Shown one piece after another: positions 40,674-49,629 of a stretch of DNA of 64,000 nucleotides. The notes beneath the pieces were generated by a model, which saw only the letters and a list, made by a program, of their open reading frames with translations, was not told the DNA's origin and ran no database searches. This DNA is from Oscillospiraceae bacterium (GTDB taxonomy: Bacteria > Bacillota > Clostridia > Oscillospirales > Ruminococcaceae). How positions within the stretch are numbered: the first letter of the stretch is position 1; the number at the start of each line of letters is the position of its first letter. The DNA lies in assembly GCA_017432285.1 (NCBI GenBank), contig JAFRJM010000012.1, forward strand, positions 1 through 64,000, given 5' to 3'. The translations under genes and the position numbers were made by a program.

Positions 40674-41837
40674 ATGAATATTGCGCAGATCAAAAAATCA
40701 AATGAAAACCAAGCGGAAGGGAATGAGCTCTCCCGCGAGAAGATTATAGTAAGGACGAGCATCATAGGTATCATCGTCAATGTGTTCCTTGCAGGATTCA
40801 AGGCTGTGGTAGGGCTGTTGGCAAACTCCATAGCCATCGTTCTCGATGCCGTAAACAACCTCTCGGATGCCGGCAGTTCCCTGATCACGATCGTAGGAAC
40901 GAAACTTGCAGCGAAAGAGCCGGACAAGAAGCATCCCTTCGGTTACGGGCGTGTGGAGTATCTCAGCGCCATGATCATCTCTGTGATCATCCTGTATGCC
41001 GGTATCACTTCTTTTGTGGAATCTGTAAAACAGATCATCCATCCGGAGACGCCTGACTACAGCGTGGCATCTCTGGTGATAGTTGCCGTTGCTCTCGTTA
41101 TCAAGATCGTGCTCGGGAGATACGTCAAAAATGTCGGTGAGAAAGTCAACTCGGATTCGCTCATAAATTCCGGCGAAGAAGCGACGCTGGATGCTGTCAT
41201 CTCGACAGCCACACTCGTTGCGGCCGGAGTTTTCATGCTCTTCCACGTTTCTCTGGAGGCATGGCTTGGTGCCATCATCTCCGCTATCATAATCAAATCC
41301 GGTGTTGAGATGCTTCTGGATACCGTCTCGCAGATCCTCGGAGAGAAGAACGATCCGGAACTGGTAAAGAGTATCAAGCACACGGTTGCCGGTTTCGAAG
41401 GTGTCAACGGTGCGTATGACCTTGTTCTTAACAACTATGGTCCGGAAGCATGGAACGGCTCCATACACATAGATGTCCCTGACACATACACTGCAGATCA
41501 GCTGGATGAGCTTACACGTGAGATCCAGGTCGAGGTATATAAACAGCATAATGTCGTTTTGACTGCCGTAGGCGTATATTCGCTCAACTCAAAGGACGAA
41601 ACTGTGATCGAGACACAGAGGAAAGTCGGTGACATCGTCCTTTCTCATGAGCATGTGAAACAGATGCACGGTTTTTACATGAACCCAAAGAACAAAGCCA
41701 TGCGTTTCGATGTAGTTATAAGTTTCAATGCTGAAAACAGGGAAGCAGTTTATGAAGAAGTGGTTGCAGATGTGCAGAAAGCTTTTCCGGACTACACTCT
41801 TCAGGTAGCTATGGACACCGATTTCGCCGAGTTATAA
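40674..41837 (+). CDS. cation diffusion facilitator transporter
   Basis: A 387-residue CDF-family metal exporter (zinc, iron, manganese or cadmium). After a hydrophilic N terminus come six helices; the metal site is expected around AIVLDAVNNLSDAGSSL (helix 2) and in INSGEEATLDAVIST (helix 5), with KKHPFGYGRVEYLSAMI between. The C-terminal cytoplasmic domain is longer than usual, about 170 residues. AAAAGGAG precedes the ATG, and the MscS-like gene ends 19 bases before, so they may be one operon. Confidence 0.9.
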   Translation: MNIAQIKKSNENQAEGNELSREKIIVRTSIIGIIVNVFLAGFKAVVGLLANSIAIVLDAVNNLSDAGSSLITIVGTKLAAKEPDKKHPFGYGRVEYLSAMIISVIILYAGITSFVESVKQIIHPETPDYSVASLVIVAVALVIKIVLGRYVKNVGEKVNSDSLINSGEEATLDAVISTATLVAAGVFMLFHVSLEAWLGAIISAIIIKSGVEMLLDTVSQILGEKNDPELVKSIKHTVAGFEGVNGAYDLVLNNYGPEAWNGSIHIDVPDTYTADQLDELTREIQVEVYKQHNVVLTAVGVYSLNSKDETVIETQRKVGDIVLSHEHVKQMHGFYMNPKNKAMRFDVVISFNAENREAVYEEVVADVQKAFPDYTLQVAMDTDFAEL

Positions 41838-41913
41838 TGTTTCTTTTTATCAATTTCATATAACTGAAAGGGGGAAGGCAGGGCAGCATATGTCTGCGCC
41901 TTGCTGAAAAACG

Positions 41914-43479
41914 ATGAACCGGAGATTCTATTGTGATGACCGCACAGTCGTTGAGACCGCAGCCGGAAAAGTACGCGGCTGTTTTCTGAACGATCATTAC
42001 TATTTCCGCGGCATTCCGTATGCGGAGGCCAAACGCTGGCAGATGCCCGAGCCAGTTGAACACTGGGACGGAGTCCTGGATGCCGTGACATACGGACCTG
42101 TTGCCCCTACCATCCAGAAACCAGATGTTACCAGCATGAACGCCCTCTCCCAGCAGCCTCTCTTCGGATACAGGTTCTGGCCTGAGGATGAGAAGTGCCA
42201 GTACATCAATGTGTGGACGCAGAAGCCGGATCCGAGCCGCAAGCGTCCGGTAATGGTGTGGATACACGGAGGCGGAGTGCACACCGGTTCTTCTGTGGAG
42301 CAGATGAGTTATGACGGTGCGAACCTCTGCCGTGACGGGGATTTGGTAGTAGTTTCCATGAACCACCGTCTCAATATCCTCGGATACTTCGATGTATCAG
42401 ACTTCGGCGAGGAGTACGCTAACTCTGCGAACGTAGGGCAGGCGGATCTCGTTGAAGCCCTCAGATGGGTAAAAAAGAATATAGTTCAGTTCGGCGGCGA
42501 TCCGGACAACGTGACGCTGTTCGGCCAGTCCGGAGGCGGGAGCAAGATCCTCTCCCTTATGCAGACACCGTCTGCAGACGGTCTCTTCCATCGGGTGATC
42601 TTCCAGAGCGGACTCAGAGACGCAGCAGGAAGACCGGAGGACGGTTCAGACGGAAGACTGGTAGCATCAGCTCTTGTTGAAAAGCTAGGATATTCCAAAG
42701 AGACGTTCGATAAGGTCACTGAAGTTCCTTTTGAGAAACTGCGTGAAGCATATCTTGAGACGCTTGATGATCTTGCCGCAAAAGGCGTACGCACAGGCGG
42801 GGGAATAGGCGGAAAGCGCAACGACTGGTACCTCGGAAACCCGCAGCTGTCGGGACTGTCCGAACATGCGAAGACCATCCCGGTCCTCGCCGGTTCAGTA
42901 GCAGCCGAGTCCGTACTGTATGCACCTGAGTTCTATCCGTACACGGTCTCCCAGGAGAAGAGACTTGAGCTCCTTGAAGAACTGTTCGGAGACAAGAAAG
43001 ATGAGCTGATAGCCTTGTACGAGAAAGCATATCCGGGTGGGGACCTCATGGACCTCTACAACTATGACTGGATCATGAGGCAGGGAACGCTCGACTTCCT
43101 GGATACCAAGACGGATTACGATGCTCCTCTGTACTGCTACCTCATGACATACAGATTCGCATATTTCGGCGGTATGCCGTCCTTCCACGGAGCCTGTCTG
43201 CCGATGGTGTTCGGAAATACAGAATACGTTGACGTGTGCAATGAGCCTGACGCAGTAGCGCTCAGCCAGAAGATGCACCAGGCCTGGATGAACTTTGCCA
43301 CATGCGGAGACCCCAACGGAGGAGATGTTCCGGAGTGGAAGCCCTACACCAAGGACTATAAGGGAACCATGATCTTTGACAGGCAGTGCGGAATGAAAGA
43401 CAATTTCGACCGCGAGCTGGTGGACAAGATCCGTGAGGCGACAGAGTTCAAGTTCAAGAACGGATTCCGCAGACAATAA
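41914..43479 (+). CDS. type-B carboxylesterase (GQSGG type)
   Basis: A 521-residue carboxylesterase-family protein. HGGGVHTGSSVEQ gives the oxyanion hole at about 119-121; the nucleophile Ser206 lies in FGQSGGGSK after FGGDPDNVT; the likely His is in FHGACLPMVFGN. Gln replaces the usual Glu before the catalytic Ser. No signal peptide is seen. A clear ribosome binding site could not be assigned, so the start is less certain than the family. It is closely similar in layout to the esterase at 49.6 kb, so the two are probably paralogues. Confidence 0.87.
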   Translation: MNRRFYCDDRTVVETAAGKVRGCFLNDHYYFRGIPYAEAKRWQMPEPVEHWDGVLDAVTYGPVAPTIQKPDVTSMNALSQQPLFGYRFWPEDEKCQYINVWTQKPDPSRKRPVMVWIHGGGVHTGSSVEQMSYDGANLCRDGDLVVVSMNHRLNILGYFDVSDFGEEYANSANVGQADLVEALRWVKKNIVQFGGDPDNVTLFGQSGGGSKILSLMQTPSADGLFHRVIFQSGLRDAAGRPEDGSDGRLVASALVEKLGYSKETFDKVTEVPFEKLREAYLETLDDLAAKGVRTGGGIGGKRNDWYLGNPQLSGLSEHAKTIPVLAGSVAAESVLYAPEFYPYTVSQEKRLELLEELFGDKKDELIALYEKAYPGGDLMDLYNYDWIMRQGTLDFLDTKTDYDAPLYCYLMTYRFAYFGGMPSFHGACLPMVFGNTEYVDVCNEPDAVALSQKMHQAWMNFATCGDPNGGDVPEWKPYTKDYKGTMIFDRQCGMKDNFDRELVDKIREATEFKFKNGFRRQ

Positions 43480-43503
43480 GACGAAACAGATCATACGAAA
43501 AGA

Positions 43504-43530
43504 GCATCCACAGATACTGTCTGTGGATGC
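43504..43530 (+). terminator. hairpin between esterase and maturase genes
   Basis: A perfect 11-bp stem (GCATCCACAGA with TCTGTGGATGC) and 5-base loop. Only TGTTT follows, so termination may be partial and the maturase could be co-transcribed. Confidence 0.6.
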
Positions 43531-43549
43531 TGTTTGAAAGGAGAGATAC

Positions 43550-44659
43550 ATGCCGGCCATCAGTTGCTTGATGAAACCGTCCTCAGGGATGTGCAATATG
43601 CGCTGCGACTACTGTTTCTACTGCGATGAGACAGAAAAGCGCAGGCAGGAGAGCTACGGCTTCATGTCAGAGGAGACACTGCGAAGCATCATACGCAGGA
43701 CTCTTCCGCTGGCGGAAGGTGTGGCTTCCTATGCGTTCCAGGGCGGGGAGCCTACACTGAGGGGCCTGGATTTCTTCAGGACTGTTGTTAAGCTGGAGAG
43801 GCAGTATAACCGCAGCGGAGTGAGGATACACAACGCGCTGCAGACCAACGGAACGCTCATAGATGAGGAGTGGTGCAGATTCCTCAAGGATTACGAGTTC
43901 CTTGTGGGCGTATCCATAGACGGTACGGAAGATGTGCACAACAGATTCCGCCACTTCAGGGCTTCAGATGAGTCCCCGTGGGAGAGGGCCGTCCACGCCA
44001 CTGAGCTTATGGACAAATATAAAGTCGAGTACAACATCCTCACTGTCGTCAACGCAGAGACGGTGAAGAACATATCGGAGATCTACCGCTTCTATGAGAA
44101 GCAGGGCTGGCACTGGCAGCAGTACATAGCCTGTCTGGATCCTCTGGATGAGGAAAAGGGGAAGGATCCATGGTCCCTCACACCGGAAATGTATGGGGAT
44201 TTCCTTATAGAGCTGTTCGGACTCTGGTATGACGATGCCAAACTGAGAAGGCAGCCGTATATACGTCAATTCGAGAACTGGCTCGGCATATTGGTGGGAT
44301 ATATTCCTGAAGCCTGCGACCAGAGAGGGGAGTGTTCTGTTCAGTATGTGTGCGAGGCGGACGGAAGCGTCTACCCCTGCGATTTCTATATGCTGGATGA
44401 ATACAGGCTTGGGAACTTCAATGAGGATAAGCTGGCAGATATAGACAGAAAGAGGGAAGAGATAGGATTCATCGAGAGATCCCGGAAACTGGATGAAGGA
44501 TGCAGGTCCTGCCCGTATCACTCGCTGTGCAGGGGAGGATGTCAGAGGAACAGGGATCTGACACAGGAGGGAATATACAGGAACTACTTCTGTGAATCCT
44601 ATAAAGAGTTCTTCTCGGAATGCCTGCCGCAGCTCAAAGAGCTGGCCAAAAGAGTATGA
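43550..44659 (+). CDS. anaerobic sulfatase-maturating enzyme (radical SAM)
   Basis: A 369-residue radical-SAM SPASM enzyme. The SAM cluster cysteines are C15, C19 and C22 (CNMRCDYCFYC). GGEPTLRG is the SAM-binding glycine motif. The C-terminal SPASM region has the Cys series CDQRGECS, YVCEADGSVYPCDFYM, CRSCPYHSLCRGGCQRNRD and FCES for two auxiliary clusters. The enzyme oxidises an active-site Cys or Ser of sulfatases to formylglycine without oxygen. The convergent neighbour encodes a Cys-type sulfatase, the likely substrate. Its ATG has AAGGAGAG upstream. Confidence 0.92.
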   Translation: MPAISCLMKPSSGMCNMRCDYCFYCDETEKRRQESYGFMSEETLRSIIRRTLPLAEGVASYAFQGGEPTLRGLDFFRTVVKLERQYNRSGVRIHNALQTNGTLIDEEWCRFLKDYEFLVGVSIDGTEDVHNRFRHFRASDESPWERAVHATELMDKYKVEYNILTVVNAETVKNISEIYRFYEKQGWHWQQYIACLDPLDEEKGKDPWSLTPEMYGDFLIELFGLWYDDAKLRRQPYIRQFENWLGILVGYIPEACDQRGECSVQYVCEADGSVYPCDFYMLDEYRLGNFNEDKLADIDRKREEIGFIERSRKLDEGCRSCPYHSLCRGGCQRNRDLTQEGIYRNYFCESYKEFFSECLPQLKELAKRV

Positions 44660-44666
44660 TATAAAG

Positions 44667-44698
44667 AAAGAACCGGAGCCGAAGCTCCGGTTCTTTTT
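44667..44698. terminator. shared terminator of maturase and sulfatase
   Basis: A perfect 13-bp stem (AAAGAACCGGAGC with GCTCCGGTTCTTT), CGAA tetraloop, then T. The symmetric A/T flanks suit both converging genes. Confidence 0.88.
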
Positions 44699-44709
44699 AT
44701 GTCTGTATA

Positions 44710-46491
44710 TCAGATGATGGAAAGGAATGCCTGCTTAAGATCCTCTGAAACAGGGAACTGCTGCACAGCTTTGACAAGGACTTCCTTGGTTATCTGTTTT
44801 GCCCCAAGAGCGTCTGCCATCTTCCCGAGTCCTTCTGCGACCTGCGGGAAGAGATCTGCGGCATATCCTTTCAGAGTTCCCAATGCAGAGTACACTTCTC
44901 TGTCCACGAAATATCCATCCAATCCGGGGAACACGAGCCTGTTCCAGTTTTCCTTTTCCTTCCGGTACTCTTCCAGAGTCATGTCGTGATCCTTGAAGAT
45001 CCTGTACCTGGTGTAAAGCTCGTCCGGAGCGTCATGGCGGAGCATGCACGCGCGGATAGCGTTAGTGAGGCGGACCTCAACTTCTTCATCCCTGACAGGC
45101 GTTAGCTCACCCGGATCAGTGGAAAGGTCGAAGAGAAGGTCTCCATATTTTTCAGGTGAGCTGCGTGAAGTGAAGCGTGCCCTCATCTTCATGGTCTTGT
45201 AGCCTTTCGTGAAGTCGAAAGGTTCTGCCAGTTCAACAGTATCCAGCTCCTGCGCGGAGAAGAAACCTGTCATGTGGGTAGGCATGAGGGTGTATTCATA
45301 CAGAGGTGTTCCGGGCATCGGGCAGCGCATGTACACATACCTTCCGTCTGTCACGTTGAACAGTTTTCCGTGCTGTCCGAAGAATGCATAGTCCCTGACT
45401 TTCTTGTCTGATGCCACTGTCTCGGCAAGATCATGACCTCTCATGTCCTTTGTGGGACTGATCCCGAAATACCCGAGCACTGTTGGTGCTATATCGATAT
45501 TCTGAACGAGGGAGGATCTGCGCTCTCCCTTTTTACCTGAGCGGGGATCCCAGATGAACATGGGGATATGGGCGACCTCGTTGTAGAAGGGGATCTGGTT
45601 CTTTCCCCACCAGCCGTGCTCCGTGAGGACGAATCCATGGTCTGTGTTGACTATGAGCATGGTGTCATCCCACAGATCATATCTGTCCATTGCGTCCAGA
45701 ACTTTCCCGAGGTAGTCATCGCACATGGATACGAGGGCTTTGTAGTTGGAGATGCAGCGCTGCTGCTCTGCTTCCGTCTGCTCCACCTTGGCATACGGAG
45801 GCCAGTCGAACTCGCGTCCGTCGTAGTCCGGGTCGTTGTACATGTTTTTGAATCTCTGGGAAGCGAAGAAAGGTTCGTGAGGGTCGTATGCTTCTATGGT
45901 AAGGAACCAGTTGTCTTCTCCGTGGTTGGTGTCTATGAACTCCAGTCCCTGACGGAAGTTCACCGCCTGAGGCATATTCTCTTCATCGTCCATGTAACTG
46001 CGGTTGACGAGATCTTGAGCTCCCATGTCCTTGAATCCCATCTTCTTCATGGTTTCCTTCATCTCAGGTTTGAACCTGGATATATAGCCAGAATCGTCCG
46101 GGGCTTTGATGTCTCCTTTCCACGGATCTCCTTCCTGGCCTCTGGCCAGTTCCCAGGTGGTGTAGCGTGTATGATATGTAGCGCCTCCGTCCTCCCAGTA
46201 ATGCTTGTGATCCGAGGTGATATGGGTGTGTACACCTGCCTTATCCAGGATAGCAGGCATCGAGTCATCAAAGGGCTCCAGCGGGCCCCAGCTCCTGTGC
46301 ATGAAGTTGTGGCGTCCTGTGTGTATCTCACGCCTTGCGGGCATGCATGGCATGGATCCCACATAGCAGTTGTCAAAGGTGACAGCGCGGGCTGCCAGCC
46401 TCTCGAAGTTCGGGGTACTGATGTTCCTGCAGCCGTATACGGACAGATATCTTCGGCACAGGGAATCGTACATTACCATTATAGCTTTCAT
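44710..46491 (-). CDS. Cys-type sulfatase
   Basis: A 593-residue alkaline-phosphatase-superfamily sulfatase. Cys49 in SMPCMPARREIHTGR is the C-x-P-x-R formylglycine site. Metal-ligand segments include MYDSLCRRY at the start, VNTDHGFVLTEHGWWGKN in the middle (Asp-His pair), and YDPHEPF. I place the start at the ATG at 46491, with AGAGGA upstream; the open frame extends about 200 bases further but that part is AT-rich and overlaps the promoter area. No signal peptide is visible, so it is likely cytoplasmic. The radical-SAM maturase gene is convergent and next to it. Substrate unknown (a sulfated sugar or mucin component is possible). Confidence 0.92.
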   Translation of the reverse strand: MKAIMVMYDSLCRRYLSVYGCRNISTPNFERLAARAVTFDNCYVGSMPCMPARREIHTGRHNFMHRSWGPLEPFDDSMPAILDKAGVHTHITSDHKHYWEDGGATYHTRYTTWELARGQEGDPWKGDIKAPDDSGYISRFKPEMKETMKKMGFKDMGAQDLVNRSYMDDEENMPQAVNFRQGLEFIDTNHGEDNWFLTIEAYDPHEPFFASQRFKNMYNDPDYDGREFDWPPYAKVEQTEAEQQRCISNYKALVSMCDDYLGKVLDAMDRYDLWDDTMLIVNTDHGFVLTEHGWWGKNQIPFYNEVAHIPMFIWDPRSGKKGERRSSLVQNIDIAPTVLGYFGISPTKDMRGHDLAETVASDKKVRDYAFFGQHGKLFNVTDGRYVYMRCPMPGTPLYEYTLMPTHMTGFFSAQELDTVELAEPFDFTKGYKTMKMRARFTSRSSPEKYGDLLFDLSTDPGELTPVRDEEVEVRLTNAIRACMLRHDAPDELYTRYRIFKDHDMTLEEYRKEKENWNRLVFPGLDGYFVDREVYSALGTLKGYAADLFPQVAEGLGKMADALGAKQITKEVLVKAVQQFPVSEDLKQAFLSII

Positions 46492-46612
46492 CTTTTTTCC
46501 TCTTTCTGAAAGCGGACGTTTCTGTTTATAAATTAATTTTAGCAAAGGCACCGAAAAAATAAAGAAGTTGAATGATATAATAACTATATATTCTATTAAT
46601 GAGGTGATCTCG

Positions 46613-47263
46613 ATGATTAAAACGATCCTTGAGTTTACGGAATATACTCTTATAAAGGCAGGTGCTAAGAAGCTTCCCGAAGACAAATATTCTCACATGA
46701 AGTATCTGTCTTTTCTTCCCTTTATGCATTTTTATGTGGATCAGTATGAACTTGAAGGTTTCGGACATGTGATGAGCATGCACACGACCACAAAGATGGG
46801 AATGGAGCTGCTCACATTATCATTCATGCCTAATTCGGGCAAGAATCTCCCTTATCTTCTCATGGACTCCATGACGATGAAGGATAAGAGATGTGTTTTC
46901 GTGGAGTATTACGGATGCGGAAACAGAGATCTCAATGATGCCGCACTGAAAAAGGTGTATGAAGAATACAGGTCGCTTCCGGATTACAACGAGAAACCTG
47001 GCTGGTATATCTCTGAGAGAGAACCGTATTCTCTGATCAAGGCCGGGACAGAGGAGGAGCTTACAGGAATGGCTGAAGCATCCCTTGATGCATATCTTTC
47101 ATCCATAGACAGCAGTGTCGTGGATCCGGGCTACACAAGGCAGCTTGAGGCTTTCCGCAAAAGGATGATCGAGGACGGCAATCCGTCCAGCAAGACACTC
47201 GAGATGCTCCTCAAGAAAGACGGGGCGGTAAGATTCATGAAAGAGGTAGTGATGCCTCTGTAG
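46613..47263 (+). CDS. unknown protein, possible ferredoxin-dependent bilin reductase fold
   Basis: A 216-residue soluble protein with an ATG at 46613 behind GAGGTGAT. I do not recognise it with certainty. Its order of features is like the ferredoxin-dependent bilin reductases (PcyA/HY2) and chlorophyll catabolite reductase: a segment like NLPYLLMDSMTMKDKRCVFV where those have a strand pair reading xPxxGxDxxx-hydrophobic, an EYYGC turn, and a C-terminal helix KTLEMLLKKDGAVRFMKEVV resembling their KTR-xLExxFGxxWxxxYMxxVLF end. The match is by eye and weak. It leads a four-gene run with a split chromate transporter and a SLATT-like gene. Confidence 0.4.
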   Translation: MIKTILEFTEYTLIKAGAKKLPEDKYSHMKYLSFLPFMHFYVDQYELEGFGHVMSMHTTTKMGMELLTLSFMPNSGKNLPYLLMDSMTMKDKRCVFVEYYGCGNRDLNDAALKKVYEEYRSLPDYNEKPGWYISEREPYSLIKAGTEEELTGMAEASLDAYLSSIDSSVVDPGYTRQLEAFRKRMIEDGNPSSKTLEMLLKKDGAVRFMKEVVMPL

Positions 47264-47279
47264 CAAAGAAAGATATTCA

Positions 47280-47846
47280 ATGGCAGAAAAGGTCAAAAGA
47301 TGGTGGATCCTATTTATTACGATGCTGACTATAAGCAGCACCGCCAATTCAGGGTACGCCATTTTAAGTGTTATGAAGAGCACTTTCGTCCAGAAGAGGA
47401 AGTGGCTCACAGAAGAGCAGATGGAGGACTATATAGCGCTGTGTCAGGGATGTCCCGGACCTCTGGCGATAAACGCCTCCATGATAATCGGCTATCACGT
47501 CGGCAGTTTGGGCGGAGCGCTCGCTGCAGTGCTGGGGTGCGCGATTCCTCCTCTTGTGATAATGCTTCTTGTATCGGTGTTCTATGCAGCTATCATCAGC
47601 AATAACTGGGTGAGAGTCTTTATGAAAGGCATGCAGGCCGGAGTCATCGCTATGCTGATTGACCTTATCTGGGGTATCTTCAAGAACGTCACCCAAAAGC
47701 AGAAGATCTATCCTTTAGCGATTATGGCCGCCGCATTCATATACACATGGTTCACTAAGTTCTCCACGCTGTATCTGGTTCTGGGATGCATAGCAGTTGC
47801 CGTTGTATCCTTCTTGCTTAATAAGAGGAAGGAGGGAGAAAAATGA
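47280..47846 (+). CDS. chromate transporter family protein, first half
   Basis: A 188-residue CHR-family membrane protein of the short-chain type, in which two half-size proteins make one transporter. The family's conserved segment is visible as EEQMEDYIALCQGCPGPLAINASMIIGYHVGS, and several helices follow. Its stop overlaps the start of the second half (ATGA). CHR proteins export chromate or other oxyanions such as sulfate; the physiological substrate in anaerobes is often unclear. Confidence 0.9.
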   Translation: MAEKVKRWWILFITMLTISSTANSGYAILSVMKSTFVQKRKWLTEEQMEDYIALCQGCPGPLAINASMIIGYHVGSLGGALAAVLGCAIPPLVIMLLVSVFYAAIISNNWVRVFMKGMQAGVIAMLIDLIWGIFKNVTQKQKIYPLAIMAAAFIYTWFTKFSTLYLVLGCIAVAVVSFLLNKRKEGEK

Positions 47847-48397
47847 CACAGCTCATCTCTATCTTCCTCGCGTTCCTTCGCATAGGGATCATGGCATTCG
47901 GAGGCGCATACGCTTCCATCCCGCTCGTAGAGAGGGAAGTGGTCGAGATAAACGGCTGGCTAACATATGAGGAGTTCGGTAATCTTCTCGCATTGGATGA
48001 GCTTACGCCAGGTCCTATCCTTATAAACAGTGCTACGTTCGTAGGATCACGGATAGCAGGGGTTCCGGGAGCGATAGCGGCAACGCTTGGAAGCATTTTC
48101 CCGGCTTGCGTCATCTCCATGATCATGCTTCATATCTACAGGAAATACCGCAAGCTGGATCTGCTTCAGACCATAATCTTCGCGGTGAAATGCATGACTG
48201 TAGGACTTATCATGGTCACTATACTTCGGGCTGCAAAAAACTCGATACTTGCTGCAGGCAGCACACTGGGATTCGATCCGCTTATGCTTGTCATGACAGT
48301 TGTTGCACTGTATATATTGAGGAAGTGGAAACCGAACCCGCTCTGGCTGATGCTTGCCGGAGGTGCTATAAACCTGATAGCTGCGCTGCTGAAGTAG
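47843..48397 (+). CDS. chromate transporter family protein, second half
   Basis: A 184-residue CHR-family protein, partner of the upstream half. It carries FGGAYASIPLVEREVVEINGWL and FGNLLALDELTPGPILINSATFVGS, the conserved first helix and loop. GGAGGGAG within the end of the previous gene is its ribosome binding site. The pair has opposite predicted topologies in well-studied members. Co-transcription with the sulfatase is not possible (opposite strand), though a sulfate-export role near a sulfatase would make sense. Confidence 0.9.
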   Translation: MTQLISIFLAFLRIGIMAFGGAYASIPLVEREVVEINGWLTYEEFGNLLALDELTPGPILINSATFVGSRIAGVPGAIAATLGSIFPACVISMIMLHIYRKYRKLDLLQTIIFAVKCMTVGLIMVTILRAAKNSILAAGSTLGFDPLMLVMTVVALYILRKWKPNPLWLMLAGGAINLIAALLK

Positions 48398-48413
48398 CAA
48401 AAAGGCGACTGCA

Positions 48414-49358
48414 ATGAACAAGATAGATGCTTTTTACCAGGACAAGGAAACATGCACTGTACCGTCTACACATGTCATAGACGGCACAGACAGTTCCCCC
48501 TTGCTGGAGATAGATGAGTTATTTGGAGCTGCGGATGTTCTCAGCATCTGCAATGCAGAAAAGCGCCGCAGGGTCCTGCTGGCTTTGTCTGTTGCAGGAA
48601 CTTTGCTTACTTTAGCTTTCCTGCTTTATGATGAGGCAGAGATACATGGGCTCATACTCGCCTGCGGAGCAATGATACTCTGCCTGTTTTTTGTCCGTCA
48701 TATATCAGAGAGGATGGACTGCCACAGAAAATATCTGGAGTACAGAGTACTGGCGGAATGCCTCAGGTGCCAGTATTTTCTGACCTATGCAGGAATAACA
48801 GCATCTGTTCTGGATATCCTGCCCTGGTCTGTAAGGAAGGGGATCCCATGGATCACGGAGATCCTTAAGGGGATTCCGGCAGCAGAAGATGCGGAGAAGC
48901 ATTCCGTTCTGTCATGCTGGATAAACGACCAGAAAAAATATCATGAAAAAGCATTAAGGAAAACAGAGATAGAGGACCGCAGGAACGGACTGGCTGCAAA
49001 AGCAGTGCTGATCGTCACTATCGTGACATATATGGCGGCGCTTGTTTTTGAACTGGCGGTATATGGCAAGGGCGGAGCAACTGCAGACCAGGATGTGATG
49101 CGCATCATCCTGAAGATAATGCTTGGGACCATGTCTGCCGTCACTCTGTTCACGGGGAATTATTATGGGAAGATGTCGCTTTCCAATGTTATAGATGACC
49201 ATAAAAGGATGATCTCCCTTTATGAAACTGCGGAGGAAGAGATCGCGAAATATGGAGAGAGCGAAGAACTGCTGCTGTCTCTCGCAAGAGAGTTCCTGAA
49301 TGAGAACAGTACCTGGTACTCATACCAGAGCAAAAACAAGCCGGAGATAATCATGTAA
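48414..49358 (+). CDS. SLATT-like membrane protein
   Basis: A 314-residue protein with two pairs of hydrophobic helices (about 57-95 and 195-255). The soluble stretch after the first pair reads YLEYRVLAECLRCQYFLTYAGI, and later SVLSCWINDQKKYHEKAL and LAREFLNENSTWYSYQSKN, which resemble the SLATT (SMODS/SLOG-associating 2TM effector) group and the related 4-TM proteins that are often fused to nucleotide-sensing SLOG domains. No SLOG or nucleotidyltransferase domain is present or next to it. It starts 16 bases after the chromate transporter. Function is unknown; membrane-disrupting effector is one hypothesis. Confidence 0.5.
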   Translation: MNKIDAFYQDKETCTVPSTHVIDGTDSSPLLEIDELFGAADVLSICNAEKRRRVLLALSVAGTLLTLAFLLYDEAEIHGLILACGAMILCLFFVRHISERMDCHRKYLEYRVLAECLRCQYFLTYAGITASVLDILPWSVRKGIPWITEILKGIPAAEDAEKHSVLSCWINDQKKYHEKALRKTEIEDRRNGLAAKAVLIVTIVTYMAALVFELAVYGKGGATADQDVMRIILKIMLGTMSAVTLFTGNYYGKMSLSNVIDDHKRMISLYETAEEEIAKYGESEELLLSLAREFLNENSTWYSYQSKNKPEIIM

Positions 49359-49427
49359 AGCAAAGCAACTGAGGTCAAGATCGCTTATGTGCCGGTCTAA
49401 AATTTTAATACTGCTTCAAAAATACAG

Positions 49428-49462
49428 CCCATCAGGGAAGGTGATCCCCTGATGGGATTTTG
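49428..49462 (+). terminator. terminator after the SLATT-like gene
   Basis: CCCATCAGGG pairs with CCCTGATGGG around a 9-base loop and is followed by ATTTTGTGTTT. The remaining gap up to the next gene shows only a TATAAT at 49563-49568 as a possible -10. Confidence 0.78.
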
Positions 49463-49629
49463 TGTTTGTGATAAATATAAGAAAACACGTCTTCCTGTTG
49501 GTTATAGTGCCGAAATCACCTTAAGCATGACAAATAGCTCACAAACATACCGGATTAAAAGTTATAATACCTTTATAGGAGACGTTTGAGAGGACGTCTT
49601 TCAGTATTTACAAAGAGAGAGGTATCACT

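Noticed and set aside
45568-46509. A 313-codon plus-strand frame over the sulfatase gene
   Set aside because: Antisense to the conserved sulfatase including its catalytic CMPAR motif; composition is shadow-like.
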